A stretch of 64,000 bases of DNA from Pandoraea capi. Its GTDB lineage: Bacteria > Pseudomonadota > Gammaproteobacteria > Burkholderiales > Burkholderiaceae. Below, one piece after another: positions 1 through 8,666 of the stretch (its first letter is position 1; each line of letters opens with the position of its first letter). Made by a program: the position numbers and the translations under genes. Location: assembly GCF_902459735.1 (NCBI RefSeq), contig NZ_CABPRV010000001.1:372001-436000 (forward strand). The letters run 5' to 3'. The notes under the pieces are model-generated. The model had not been told where the DNA came from. It saw only the letters and a program-made list of their open reading frames with translations, and did not search any database.

Positions 1-509
1 CGCGCTGGCTCGGCGGTCACAACCAGATCGTGCGCTGCATGCCGAACACGCCGGCATTGATCGGCAAGGGCATCACCGGCCTGATCGCGCTCTCGGGCGT
101 GGATTCGGATCAGCGCAAGCGCGCCGAGACCGTGCTGAGCGCCGCCGGCGAAATCGTGTGGGTCGAGAAAGAGGATCAGCTCGACGCCGTCACCGCCATC
201 TCGGGCAGCGGCCCGGCCTACGTCTTCTACTTCATCGAAGCGCTGGAGCAGGCCGCACAGGAACTGGGCTTCTCGGCCGACAAGGCTCGCCAGCTCGCCA
301 TCGCCACGTTCACCGGCGCCTCGCAACTCGCGGCAGACTCGACCGAACCGGCCAGCGTGCTGCGCGATCGCGTGACGTCGAAGGGCGGCACCACCTTCGC
401 GGCCATCAGCTCGTTCGAAAAAGACGCCATCAAGGACGCCATCGTGCGCGGCGTCAAGGCGGCCAACCATCGCGCCAAGGAACTCGGCGACGAACTGGGC
501 GACGCCTGA
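1..509 (+). CDS. proC: Pyrroline-5-carboxylate reductase (3' part)
   Basis: Last step of proline synthesis: NAD(P)H-dependent reduction of 1-pyrroline-5-carboxylate in the cytosol. The start lies before the window; the frame is open from base 3. What is seen is the end of the Rossmann domain (CMPNTPALIGKGITG) and the whole C-terminal dimerisation domain, with the family signature SGSGPAYVF and the TSKGGTTFAAI stretch. The protein ends in GDA with TGA at 507-509. An amidase remnant starts about 20 bases further on. The family assignment is secure; only the 5' truncation by the window edge limits it. Confidence 0.95.
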   Translation, partial: RWLGGHNQIVRCMPNTPALIGKGITGLIALSGVDSDQRKRAETVLSAAGEIVWVEKEDQLDAVTAISGSGPAYVFYFIEALEQAAQELGFSADKARQLAIATFTGASQLAADSTEPASVLRDRVTSKGGTTFAAISSFEKDAIKDAIVRGVKAANHRAKELGDELGDA

Positions 510-529
510 TTGCGTCAGTCCGACACGCC

Positions 530-988
530 GGCATCGCACCGAATCGAGTGGTCGGTCATGCCGATGTCGCGCCGGGTCGCAAGCTCGATCCGGGCCCCCT
601 GTTTCCCTGGCAGACGCTGCATGAACGCGGGATCGGCGCCTGGCCGGACACGGCAACGGCGCCCTTCTATCGCGATCATATGCCGTATGCCGGCGACGTC
701 GCGACCGTGCAGGCGAAGCTGCGAACCTACGGCTACGACACCCCGCAAACCGGCCAGTTGGACCCGGCGACGACGAACGTCATCGAGTCGTTTCAGATGC
801 ACTTCTGTGCGAGCCATCGCTACAACGGGGTTCCCGACGCACAAACGGTCGCAGTGCTCGACGCACTGCTGGAGAAATACCTCGATGTGCCGCGTCCGTC
901 CGCCGACGTTACCGCGAAAAACCGCAGCGCAGCGACGGGACCGAACTCACCGGACGACGCTGCCAGCGCCGTCTACCTGCATCCATAG
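530..988 (+). pseudogene. Truncated N-acetylmuramoyl-L-alanine amidase remnant
   Basis: This reading frame (frame 2, different from proC) stays open to a TAG at 986-988 and encodes the C-terminal half of the amidase that follows intact downstream. It keeps the second zinc-ligand region (GHADVAPGR..DPGP) and the complete peptidoglycan-binding-like tail (DTPQTGQLD, GVPDAQTVAVLDALLEKY). The N-terminal half with the first zinc histidine is gone. Recognisable homology begins about 20 bases after the proC stop, and no ribosome site or convincing start is visible. It is read as a decayed tandem duplicate. The absence of stop codons over 150 codons leaves open that it is recent or still translated. 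Confidence 0.75.
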
Positions 989-997
989 GCAGTGCAG

Positions 998-1040
998 CAC
1001 GCCGGAATCGGCCCAAACGATTCCGGCGTGAACCTTTTTT
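998..1040 (+). terminator. Intrinsic terminator
   Basis: A 13-bp perfect stem (CACGCCGGAATCG with CGATTCCGGCGTG, 998-1010 and 1018-1030) is followed by AACC and six T. It closes transcription from proC and the amidase remnant before the intact amidase. Confidence 0.85.
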
Positions 1041-1172
1041 GGAGTCCCCGACGTCCGCCGACGACTACGCTGGTCAAGTCTCAGCGACGTCATGGAATTC
1101 CAATGCACAACGTTCGCCTCGCCCCGAACAGCGCGGCAGTGCCTAAGCGGCAACCGAGCGGCAACCGTCCCA

Positions 1173-2081
1173 ATGAGTGACGACGAGAAGTACCGGAAAT
1201 TTCTCGTCAACGCACTGGGCCGCCCGCTGGCGCGGCAAGCCGGTTTGCTTGCGCGGCCTGGGAAGGTGCCGCCGATGGTTCGGGAGTGCAACGGCTACTT
1301 CATCGACAAGGGGCTGACGCCGGCCAGACGCGAGCCCCGCATTCGCACGCTCGTGCTGCATTACACCGCTGCCTCGCTGTTGCGCTCGCTCAGCACGCTG
1401 ACGAATCCTGCGGGCGATGCCAGCGCGCATTACGTCGTGCCCGAGACGGCCGACGACGACAATCGTTTCGTCGTCTATCAATTGGTACCCGAACGGCAGT
1501 TGGCCCGGCACGCTGGCGTGAGCGGCTGGCGGGGAGAACGTCTGCTGAACGGCACCTCCATCGGCGTCGAAATCGTCAATCCCGGCTATCCGGCAGACGA
1601 CGCGCGGCTCCCGCTCATGGACCGGCGCTGGCATCCCTTCCCGATGCCACAGATCGCCGTCGTCGGCAGACTCGTCGCCGACATCGTGATGCGATACGGC
1701 ATTGCACCGGATCGGGTACTCGGTCATGCCGACGTCGCCCCCGGGCGCACGCACGACCCCGGACCGCGGTTTCCGTGGCGATGGCTGCACGAGCAATTTG
1801 GGGTCGGCGCATGGCCCGACGACGCGAGGGTCGCGCATTACCGCGATCATCGACCGTATCGGGGAGACGTTCCGGCGTTACAGGCGAAGCTGCTCGCCTA
1901 CGGTTTCGACACGCCGCAAACAGGTGAACTGGACGCTTCAACGACCGATGTCATTGCCGCGTTCCAGATGCATTTCCATCCGGCACGCTATGACGGCGTG
2001 CCCGACGTGGAAACGGTCGCCGTGCTCGACGCATTGCTGGAGAAGTACGGCGAGACCGACCGCGCCATGACGGCGCGATGA
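1173..2081 (+). CDS. N-acetylmuramoyl-L-alanine amidase (AmiD/AmpD type) with PG-binding tail
   Basis: Zinc amidase that cleaves the bond between N-acetylmuramic acid and L-alanine in peptidoglycan or its fragments. The amidase_2 fold shows the first zinc histidine in VLHYT (about residue 63), HYVV in the middle, and GHADVAPGRTHDPGP (about 183-198) with the second His and the Asp. A PG_binding_1-like helical repeat follows (about 228-293). ATG 1173 is chosen; ATG 1275 has a better ribosome site (GGGAAGG) and would give a shorter N-terminus, while the frame is open back to 1092. No clear signal peptide is seen, so location is uncertain. A truncated paralog lies immediately upstream. Confidence 0.85.
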   Translation: MSDDEKYRKFLVNALGRPLARQAGLLARPGKVPPMVRECNGYFIDKGLTPARREPRIRTLVLHYTAASLLRSLSTLTNPAGDASAHYVVPETADDDNRFVVYQLVPERQLARHAGVSGWRGERLLNGTSIGVEIVNPGYPADDARLPLMDRRWHPFPMPQIAVVGRLVADIVMRYGIAPDRVLGHADVAPGRTHDPGPRFPWRWLHEQFGVGAWPDDARVAHYRDHRPYRGDVPALQAKLLAYGFDTPQTGELDASTTDVIAAFQMHFHPARYDGVPDVETVAVLDALLEKYGETDRAMTAR

Positions 2082-2100
2082 GCACGCAAAGCGGGGTTCA

Positions 2101-2124
2101 CGCGGGGCATGTCGATGCCCCGCG
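2101..2124. terminator. Hairpin between convergent genes
   Basis: Perfect 10-bp inverted repeat CGCGGGGCAT/ATGCCCCGCG with a 4-base loop sits in the 50-base gap between the amidase and ubiA stop codons. There is no T-run on either side, so its strength as a terminator is uncertain. Confidence 0.5.
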
Positions 2125-2131
2125 TCCGCCG

Positions 2132-3004
2132 TCAGCCCTGCGCAGTCAGCAGATAGTGCCCGGCGATACCGGCGAACACCGCTGCGCCGAGCCAATTGTT
2201 GTGACGGAACGCCGCGAAGCAAGGCATGCGCTCGCGGCCGCGAATCAGGAAGTAGTGATAGATGGCAAAGCTCACCGCAACGGCCATGCCCAGCCAGAAC
2301 GGCCAGCCGAAGCCGAGATACGCACCGACCAGCGCCTGAATGCCGAGTGCGCCGACGTAACAAAGCATCACGGCCAGCACGTCGAAACGGCCGAACGTGA
2401 TCGCCGACGTCTTGATCCCGATCTTCAGGTCGTCGTCGCGATCGACCATGGCGTACTCGGTATCGTAGGCCAGCGACCAGAACACGTTGGAGAGCAGCAG
2501 CACCCACGCAATCACGGGCACCTGATCCTGCACGGCGGCAAACGCCATCGGAATGCCGAAGCCGAACGCCACGCCCAGATACGCCTGCGGCAACGCGAAG
2601 AAGCGTTTGGTGAACGGATAGGTGCCCGCCACGAACAGGGCCGGAATCGAGAGCCACTTGGTCAGCGCATTGAGCGGGAGAATCAGCAGGAAGCTGACGA
2701 GCGCAAGTGTCGCAGCCACGGCGACCGCCTCCCACGCCCGAATCCGTCCCGACGTGATCGGGCGTTCTTTCGTTCGCTTGACGTACTTGTCGAAGTCGCG
2801 ATCGGCGTAATCGTTGATGGCGCAACCCGCCGAGCGCATCAGGAATGTGCCGAGCGTGAAGATGACGAGCAGCAACGGGTCGGGATGCCCGTTCGACGCG
2901 ATCCACAGCGCCGAGAGCGTCGGCCACAGCAGCAGCACGGTGCCGATCGGCTTGTCCAGACGGACGAGGCGGAAATAGAGCGGGAGACGTTGAGCGAGCA
3001 ACAT
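2132..3004 (-). CDS. ubiA: 4-hydroxybenzoate octaprenyltransferase
   Basis: Membrane prenyltransferase of ubiquinone synthesis that attaches the polyprenyl chain to 4-hydroxybenzoate. Both Asp-rich diphosphate/Mg sites are present: NDYADRDFD and, later, [12 protein letters not shown]. The chain carries about eight hydrophobic helices and has the usual UbiA length (290 aa). The ATG at 3004 ([19 protein letters not shown]) fits the family start. The frame is open upstream to 3085, which would add 27 residues rich in Arg/Pro that look untranslated. It is convergent with the amidase gene. Confidence 0.93.
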   Translation of the reverse strand: MLLAQRLPLYFRLVRLDKPIGTVLLLWPTLSALWIASNGHPDPLLLVIFTLGTFLMRSAGCAINDYADRDFDKYVKRTKERPITSGRIRAWEAVAVAATLALVSFLLILPLNALTKWLSIPALFVAGTYPFTKRFFALPQAYLGVAFGFGIPMAFAAVQDQVPVIAWVLLLSNVFWSLAYDTEYAMVDRDDDLKIGIKTSAITFGRFDVLAVMLCYVGALGIQALVGAYLGFGWPFWLGMAVAVSFAIYHYFLIRGRERMPCFAAFRHNNWLGAAVFAGIAGHYLLTAQG

Positions 3005-3264
3005 GGGCGTCTTGAGACTGGAAAGACCGAGAGGACCGGCGAAGCTGCGAGGCCGGAAGACCGGGGCACCGGGGCACCGAGACACCGAAAGGCGATGCGC
3101 CGACGGGGCCGTGAGGTCGGCAAGCCCCGGCAGACCGGGCGACGTGTGGCGTCATTGTAGGCCACCGGCCTTCGGCTCGCCAATCCCGGCCATTTCACCG
3201 GCAGTGCGGATTCGCACCGACCGGGAAACGCCCTACGTCATGCACGCTCGTGGATCTCTGACTG

Positions 3265-4659
3265 TTACCAGATCCAGAACATCAGCAGCCAGAGCCAGTT
3301 CACGAGCGCCAGCGCCGCCACGATCCCGGCCATGCCGGCCAGACGCCGCAGCAGCGACGTGGCATGCCGCCCCGTCACGCGCCAGCCCAGCCAGAGGCTC
3401 CACAACGTCGTGGTCGCGAGAATGGTCGCGCGCACGTCGTTCGCCCAGTAGATCGGCAGATGCTCGGCGCGCAACAGGCTGACCGTCGTGGCCGACAGAC
3501 CGATGAACACGCCCGCGCCGGCAATCGGAATCAGCGACTGCACGAGGTGGTTGAAGCGCGACGTGTTCCACTTGCCCATCGCCCGGTTGGCCAGCGCGAA
3601 GATGGCCGAGAACGCGAGGCCGAGCACCAGACCGTTACCGAGGATGTACGTGACGACCATCGCACCGTCGAGCCAGGTGAAGACATCGCTCTGTTCGGGG
3701 TAGTTGGTGAAGATGAACCACGGCGCGTTCGTCTCGAACGGCCACATGATGTCGCGGTCAATCAGCCACGTGGCCAGGAACGTCTTGGTCGCAACGAACC
3801 ACGGGTTCACCGTCCAGTGGAATGCGCCGATGGCCACGCCCAGCAGGCCGAAGTTGACCAGCACGCTATCCCAGAGACTGTTGTTTTCGGTCGCCCCGTA
3901 CGTCACGATCTCTTCGCTCGGCGAACGGCCCGTGAGCTCGATGGCGTCGCGATGTCCGGCGCAGCGGCCGCACATATGGCACTGCGCACCGCCCTTCATG
4001 TTGCGCAGCGGCACGAGCGGCGCGCAATTGATCGGGATGATCTTGTGACCTTTGGTGTTGTACGACTGACGCCAGGCGTCTTCGTTGACCTTGAAGTGGA
4101 ACGGCGCCAGACGCGCGAGCAGCGAGAACACGCCATTGACCGGGCACAGATACTTGCACCACACGCGCTTGTCGCGCCCGTAGTAGTAGCCGATCACCAT
4201 GGCCCCGATGGTCGAGCCGCCGAGCACCAGCAGCACCGCTTTCGGATATTGGTAGACGCTGACCATCTGACCGTACAGCGTGGTTCCGGCGAAAGCGACG
4301 AACGGCCAGCCGCCCCATCGCATCCAGCGCGGAATCGCACGGCCTTTGCCATGTCGGCTGGCGAATTCGGAGAGGGTGCCTTCGGGGCACAGCACACCGC
4401 ACCAGATACGCCCCATGAGCACCATGCTGATGAGCACGAACGGCCACCAGATGCCCCAGAACGTGAATTGCGCGAAGACGGTGAGATTGTTCAGGATGTG
4501 TGCCGTCTCATCGGGCAACGGCAGCAGAACGGGCACGCAGATGAGAAACGCATAAACGAGCACGATAACCCATTGCACGCCACGAATCAGTTTGCCGTGG
4601 CGTTGCATCCAAAGGCCCAGACGGGCCAGTCGGTTCGGGACAGTAATGGCGATACTCAT
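3265..4659 (-). CDS. ftrD: FtrD-type polyferredoxin membrane protein of iron uptake
   Basis: Multispanning membrane protein of the NosR/NapH/YccM class, read as the electron-transfer component of an FtrABCD ferrous iron uptake system. Cysteine clusters for Fe-S centres are visible: CGVLCPEG, WCKYLCPVNG and CHMCGRCAGH. These sit between hydrophobic helices at the N-terminus (about 30-55) and at the C-terminus (about 330-460). It is last in the ftrA-ftrB-ftrC-ftrD order, the order described for Brucella and Bordetella. A 175-base gap containing a short repeat separates it from ftrC. The role follows from family and context. Confidence 0.87.
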   Translation of the reverse strand: MSIAITVPNRLARLGLWMQRHGKLIRGVQWVIVLVYAFLICVPVLLPLPDETAHILNNLTVFAQFTFWGIWWPFVLISMVLMGRIWCGVLCPEGTLSEFASRHGKGRAIPRWMRWGGWPFVAFAGTTLYGQMVSVYQYPKAVLLVLGGSTIGAMVIGYYYGRDKRVWCKYLCPVNGVFSLLARLAPFHFKVNEDAWRQSYNTKGHKIIPINCAPLVPLRNMKGGAQCHMCGRCAGHRDAIELTGRSPSEEIVTYGATENNSLWDSVLVNFGLLGVAIGAFHWTVNPWFVATKTFLATWLIDRDIMWPFETNAPWFIFTNYPEQSDVFTWLDGAMVVTYILGNGLVLGLAFSAIFALANRAMGKWNTSRFNHLVQSLIPIAGAGVFIGLSATTVSLLRAEHLPIYWANDVRATILATTTLWSLWLGWRVTGRHATSLLRRLAGMAGIVAALALVNWLWLLMFWIW

Positions 4660-4795
4660 GCTCGGTGCTTGCGTCGGTCTTGCGTCGGGGGATTACCTTG
4701 CGGGCTGACGGATCTCGTATGTTGCGCGTCCGTTCAGTCCGTTGTGCGCGCCGGGCGGGATTGCCACCCGGTGCCACACGCTACGTTACGTCATG

Positions 4796-4826
4796 CGATA
4801 TCGCGCAATGTCGCGCAATATCGTGT
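4796..4826. repeat. Short CGCGCAAT repeat in the ftrC-ftrD gap
   Basis: CGCGCAATGTCG is followed directly by CGCGCAATATCG, flanked by further ATATCG/ATCTCG variants. It lies in the only long gap of the ftr operon, just after the ftrC stop on the coding strand. Its function is unknown. Confidence 0.5.
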
Positions 4827-4834
4827 CATCTCGC

Positions 4835-5671
4835 TCAGGCAGGCTTGACCTGCTTGGCCGGGGCGCCCGCTCGCTTGAGCAGCATCCACATGAACAGCCA
4901 GTACACGGCATACACCAGCAGATTCATGCCGGACGGATGGGCGCGATAGCCGGTCAGCGTCGCGACGAGGCTGCCAAACGGGCTGGCATCATCCAGAACC
5001 GCGGAAGTATCCCACAGTTGATCGACCAGCGTCGGCACGAGCTCAAGCGAGATCAGACGATCCAGTCCCGACTCCAGCAAACCGGCCGCGAGGAACAGCA
5101 GCATGATTTCGGTGACGCGGAAGAACAGGCGCCACGAGAAGACCTTGCCGCCCAGTTGCAGCAACCAGAACGTGACGAGCGCGAGCACGAAGCCGATCGC
5201 CACCGCCAGCCACATCGACATCGGCACGCTGCCGCCCTGACCGAAGCCCAGACCGTACAGGAAGATCGCGGTCTCGCTGCCTTCGCGGGCAATCGCCAGC
5301 GCCACCAGCACGAGCACACCCCACCATGTCCCCTGATCGTGATTCTTCTGCAGAGACGACTCCATGTCGCGCTTGAGCGTGCGCCCGTTGCGCTTCATCC
5401 AGAAGACCATCTGCACGATCAGCACGCAGGCAACGAGCACCATGCCGGTCTGGAAGTAATCCTGCGCGTCGCCCGAAAGCACTTCGGTGAAGCCGACGAG
5501 GGCGGCGCCCAGGCCGATGGCGGCTGCGATACCCAGCACGACGCCGGCCCACAGATAGGGCAGGCCACGCTTGGCGCCGTGATCCGGATTGGCCAGCCAT
5601 GCATGGAGAATACCTACGACCAGCAATGCCTCGACGCTTTCGCGCCAGACGATGAACATGACCTGACCCAT
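4835..5671 (-). CDS. ftrC: FTR1-family iron permease
   Basis: Inner-membrane high-affinity iron permease of the FTR1/EfeU family. Two RExxE iron-exchange motifs are visible, as the family requires: RESVE at about residue 10 and REGSE at about residue 128. Seven or so hydrophobic helices span 278 aa. It is third in the ftr operon, 64 bases after ftrB. By analogy, the cupredoxin FtrB oxidises or hands over the iron and FtrC moves it across the membrane. Confidence 0.92.
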   Translation of the reverse strand: MGQVMFIVWRESVEALLVVGILHAWLANPDHGAKRGLPYLWAGVVLGIAAAIGLGAALVGFTEVLSGDAQDYFQTGMVLVACVLIVQMVFWMKRNGRTLKRDMESSLQKNHDQGTWWGVLVLVALAIAREGSETAIFLYGLGFGQGGSVPMSMWLAVAIGFVLALVTFWLLQLGGKVFSWRLFFRVTEIMLLFLAAGLLESGLDRLISLELVPTLVDQLWDTSAVLDDASPFGSLVATLTGYRAHPSGMNLLVYAVYWLFMWMLLKRAGAPAKQVKPA

Positions 5672-5735
5672 CGTGTAATTCCTTTTGTAATGCGTGTACT
5701 GCGGTGTGACTGGAACGACCTGGGCTACGCCCGGC

Positions 5736-6092
5736 TTACTTGGCGACGATCACGCCCTGCGCCTGTTGATGGAAGTCGTCGAAAAACTTGTATTCGCCCG
5801 GTTGCAGCGGTGCGATCACGACAAACGACTGCGCACCGGGTGCGAGCACCTTTTCCTTGCGCAGTTGAAGGCTTTCAAATTCGACGGCGTTCGTTCCGGT
5901 GTTGTGCACCTCGATCTTGATGCGCTTGCCGGCCGGCACTTCGATACGCGCCGGATTGAGTTTGCCGTTGTTCATTTCCAGCTTGAAGGTGGGCAGGTCG
6001 TCGGCGCGGGCGAGCGACGGGCCGCCCATGGCCAACAAGGTCACCACCACGGCCGTCATCGTGGCCAGCAGGCGCGCGATGCGCTGAATCAT
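5736..6092 (-). CDS. ftrB: Periplasmic cupredoxin-like protein of iron uptake
   Basis: Small periplasmic protein (118 aa) with a signal peptide (MIQRIARLLATMTAVVVTLL.., cleavage probably after SLARA, about residue 30). A cupredoxin_1 fold follows: FKLEMNNGKLNPARIEVPAG, VHNTGTNAVEFES, and PGEYKFFDDFH near the end. FtrB of Bordetella/Brucella is proposed to oxidise Fe(II) for the FtrC permease. The gene lies 63 bases downstream of ftrA and 64 upstream of ftrC. Confidence 0.87.
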   Translation of the reverse strand: MIQRIARLLATMTAVVVTLLAMGGPSLARADDLPTFKLEMNNGKLNPARIEVPAGKRIKIEVHNTGTNAVEFESLQLRKEKVLAPGAQSFVVIAPLQPGEYKFFDDFHQQAQGVIVAK

Positions 6093-6155
6093 CCTTCTAC
6101 TCCAAAGGAAAACAGCGTTGGTCGGCTGACCAACGCTGCATCAGATTAATGCGGC

Positions 6156-6785
6156 TTAGTAGCCGCCCTTCTTGCCCACGGTCGCGAACGTGAAATCGAC
6201 GACCTTGGTGATGGGCTTGAACCATGCGCCCACGCCGGTTTCCTTATCGACGTGACGGCCGAAGCACCACGGACCCGCGCCGCCGTGATCCATATGACCG
6301 CCGGCCATCGGCTTGGCGTTCTTGTCGACCACGCAACCGAATTCCTTGAGCGTGCCCGGCGCGTTGACGACCATCGTCAGTTGATACTTGCCCACGCCGT
6401 TGAGCTTGACGTTATCGCCGTAGTGCGGGCCATCGCTCGCCACCATCGGCATCATCAGGCCCTGAACGATCGGGCCGTCCGGCGTCTTGCCGTCCGACTT
6501 CATCTTCTGGAGCTTGTAAGTGATTTCGAGACCCGGAATCCAGTCGCCCTCGGCGTAACCGTTCGGGTTCTCCTTGATCGCGTGGATGTCGGCTTCCAGG
6601 TGGATGTCCGACTTGGCGGCGTCGCGCATCATGCCGGCCGGCTCCATCGTGATCGGCTGGAGATACACCGTGTTGATTTCCATGCCCGCGGTGTTCAGCG
6701 GTTTGCCGATGGGAAACTCAGCGGCCTGGGCCAGGGTGGCCACACCGGCAAGCAGCATCGCTGCTGCGAGGGATTTCACACGCAT
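6156..6785 (-). CDS. ftrA: Periplasmic P19/Tpd-type iron-binding protein
   Basis: Periplasmic metal-binding protein of the P19/Tpd family, which captures iron for the FTR1-type permease. It has a signal peptide (MRVKSLAAAMLLAGVATLAQA, cleaved before AEFPIGKP) and family segments such as INTVYLQPITMEPAGM and GPHYGDNVKL, which supply Met/His ligands. ATG 6785 is preferred over GTG 6791 because CTGGAG lies 5 bases upstream of it. First gene of the ftr operon, with a Fur-box-like sequence just upstream, so iron repression is likely. Confidence 0.9.
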   Translation of the reverse strand: MRVKSLAAAMLLAGVATLAQAAEFPIGKPLNTAGMEINTVYLQPITMEPAGMMRDAAKSDIHLEADIHAIKENPNGYAEGDWIPGLEITYKLQKMKSDGKTPDGPIVQGLMMPMVASDGPHYGDNVKLNGVGKYQLTMVVNAPGTLKEFGCVVDKNAKPMAGGHMDHGGAGPWCFGRHVDKETGVGAWFKPITKVVDFTFATVGKKGGY

Positions 6786-6812
6786 ACACACTCCAGATTT
6801 GGTCGATTAGTT

Positions 6813-6831
6813 AATGCAAACAATTCTCAAT
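6813..6831 (-). promoter_or_regulatory. Candidate Fur box upstream of ftrA
   Basis: On the reverse strand the core TGAGAATTGTTTGCA (6815-6829) resembles the 7-1-7 Fur consensus TGATAATnATTATCA, with about 10 of 14 half-site positions matching. It lies about 30 bases upstream of the ftrA start within an AT-rich patch, which is where a Fur-controlled promoter would be. Binding is not proven. Confidence 0.5.
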
Positions 6832-6986
6832 AATTTTAGCACTATCGCCAATTGCAGACAAACCGACCAAGTCAAGGGAACACGGGGAAATTTGGGAGTT
6901 TTGAGGGTTGCGCGAGCATCGGCGGGGGCGCTCGCCCCCTGAGCACGGATTCTTAGGCGTCGGTTACGGATAATTACCGGCGTCTA

Positions 6987-7448
6987 TCAGGGCAGCACGC
7001 CGCCCCGGTCGATCTTGCGGGCAAGGACGACGGACGTCGTCGTGCGGGTCACACCATCGATCTCGCCGATGGTGTCGAGCAGTGCGTCGAGCTGGTCGGC
7101 AGACGCCGCATGCAGCCATGCCACGTAGTCGAACTCCCCGCTCACGGAGCACAGCAGATGGATCTCCGGCATCTTGTTCAGGCGCCGCAGCACGTCGCGC
7201 CCCGAGCGAGGCTGCACGGCGATGCTCACGCACGCCTGCAACCCGCCGCCGGCGGCGTCCTGGCCCAGTCTCACCGTATAGCCGGCAATGACCCCGGCCT
7301 GTTCGAGACGACCGAGACGGGCCACGACCGTGGTACGCGCCACGCCCAGACGTCGCGCCAGATTGGCCGTGCTCTCACGGGCGTTCACGCGGAGCAGGGC
7401 GAGCAGATTACGGTCGAGTTCGTCGAGCGCGGTGGCAAGAAGCGTCAT
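6987..7448 (-). CDS. Lrp/AsnC-family transcriptional regulator
   Basis: 153-aa feast/famine regulator. The N-terminal AsnC winged helix-turn-helix (about 8-60) includes STANLARRLGVARTTVVARLG. It is followed by the alpha/beta RAM ligand-binding domain (VSIAVQPRSGRDVLRRL, VSGEFDYVAWLHA). It diverges from an amino acid ABC importer 430 bases away, and amino acid effectors are typical of this family. Control of that operon is likely but inferred only from position and from the inverted repeat in between. Confidence 0.9.
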   Translation of the reverse strand: MTLLATALDELDRNLLALLRVNARESTANLARRLGVARTTVVARLGRLEQAGVIAGYTVRLGQDAAGGGLQACVSIAVQPRSGRDVLRRLNKMPEIHLLCSVSGEFDYVAWLHAASADQLDALLDTIGEIDGVTRTTTSVVLARKIDRGGVLP

Positions 7449-7693
7449 CGGATATCGGGAAGTGGGGGTCGAGTACGTCGAACCGGTCGCCTGGGCAAGC
7501 GCTGATTATAGAGCCGCGCCGTCCCGCAGATGCCGGAACGTCGATCCCCCGATCCGTCGATTTCCCACACCAAGAGATACGATGACAAGAGTCTGAAGCC
7601 GCCCGCCGTCAACCCATCGTTGAGGACGCTTCACGCAACCTGCGGGGCACCGCCCCACGGTTCAAAACGGCCTTTAACCCTTGTCCTATAAAG

Positions 7694-7758
7694 GCAATAG
7701 CCAAGGGTATCCCCCCAAGCGATTGCTATTGACAATGCTGAGGGGCGATGCGCAAAAT
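7694..7758 (+). promoter_or_regulatory. Promoter region of the amino acid ABC operon with inverted repeat
   Basis: In the 430-base gap between the Lrp-type regulator and the permease gene, CAATAGC (7694-7701) and GCTATTG (7725-7731) form an inverted repeat. The right arm overlaps a TTGACA -35-like hexamer (7729-7734); a weak CAAAAT follows 18 bases later. An operator overlapping -35 would suit the divergent regulator. The rest of the gap shows nothing recognisable. Confidence 0.4.
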
Positions 7759-7877
7759 CACATCACTTATATGACGACGTACAAGAAAGACCCACCACGG
7801 CTGCTACGGATGTCATAACCGCAACGATGGCTGCCTGGCGCGTCGGCCCCGAACGTCACCGGAGACAGGCGTTTGCC

Positions 7878-8666
7878 ATGCATTTCTCGTTGAATTTCGC
7901 CCCGCTGGTTCCTTACTGGCCAGTTTTCCTTGAAGGCGCGTGGCTCACGCTGAAGATGACCGTATTCTCGGTCGTCATCGGCACGGCCCTGGGCACGCTG
8001 GTCGCCTTCGCCAAACGCAGCCGTCACCGCTGGCTGTCGCGCCTGTGCGGCATCTATATCGAGTCGGTGCGCAACACGCCGTTCCTCGTCCAGATTTTCC
8101 TGCTGTACTTCGGCCTCGCCAGCATGGGCGTGCACTTGCCGACGTTCACTGCATCCGTGCTCGCAATGGTGATCAACATCGGCGCCTACGCGGCCGAGAT
8201 CATCCGCGCCGGTCTCGAATCGGTGCCGCGCGGCCAGATCGAAGCGGCCGAGTGTCTGGGGCTGTCGAAGTGGCGCATCGCGTGGCACGTGATGCTGCAA
8301 CCGTCGATCGAGAAGGTGTACCCGTCGCTCACCACGCAGTTCATTCTGATGATGCAGGCCTCGGCCATCGCCTCGCAGATTTCCGCCGAAGAACTCACGG
8401 CAGTTGCCAACACCGTGCAGTCGGATACGTTCCGCTCGCTTGAGACGTACATCGTCGTGGCCGCGCTCTATCTCGCGCTCTCGCTGCTCGTGAAGCTCGT
8501 GGCATGGGCCGCCGGCGAATACTTCTTCAAGCGCCGCCGCACCGTGCGACGCGCCGCAGCACAGACCGCGCAGGCCGCACGCCGCCGTGCCGCCGCTGCG
8601 CGTGCGGGCAACACGAACGCCTCCGGCACGTCGGCGGGCAACACCGCACAACGGAGCGCTTCATGA
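7878..8666 (+). CDS. Amino acid ABC transporter permease (HisM type)
   Basis: Inner-membrane subunit of a polar amino acid (PAAT family) importer. Hydrophobic helices run through residues 10-230. The EAA loop that docks on the ATPase is visible around EAAECLGLSKWRIAWHVMLQ. Start ATG 7878 gives the typical MHFSLNFAPLV opening; an in-frame ATG at 7827 would add 17 residues with a charged, untypical sequence. The last 40 residues are Ala/Arg-rich and low in complexity, longer than usual. The stop overlaps the next start (ATGA). Confidence 0.9.
   Translation: MHFSLNFAPLVPYWPVFLEGAWLTLKMTVFSVVIGTALGTLVAFAKRSRHRWLSRLCGIYIESVRNTPFLVQIFLLYFGLASMGVHLPTFTASVLAMVINIGAYAAEIIRAGLESVPRGQIEAAECLGLSKWRIAWHVMLQPSIEKVYPSLTTQFILMMQASAIASQISAEELTAVANTVQSDTFRSLETYIVVAALYLALSLLVKLVAWAAGEYFFKRRRTVRRAAAQTAQAARRRAAAARAGNTNASGTSAGNTAQRSAS

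Noticed and set aside
158-529. Extension of the amidase relic frame back through proC
   Set aside because: This part is proC read out of frame and is rich in Arg/His; amidase homology starts only after the proC stop.
2078-3160. Long open frame antisense to ubiA, and similar long antisense frames opposite czcA, ftrD and uvrC
   Set aside because: Products are Arg/His/Glu-rich without domains, the usual mirror of GC-rich codon bias in the real gene.
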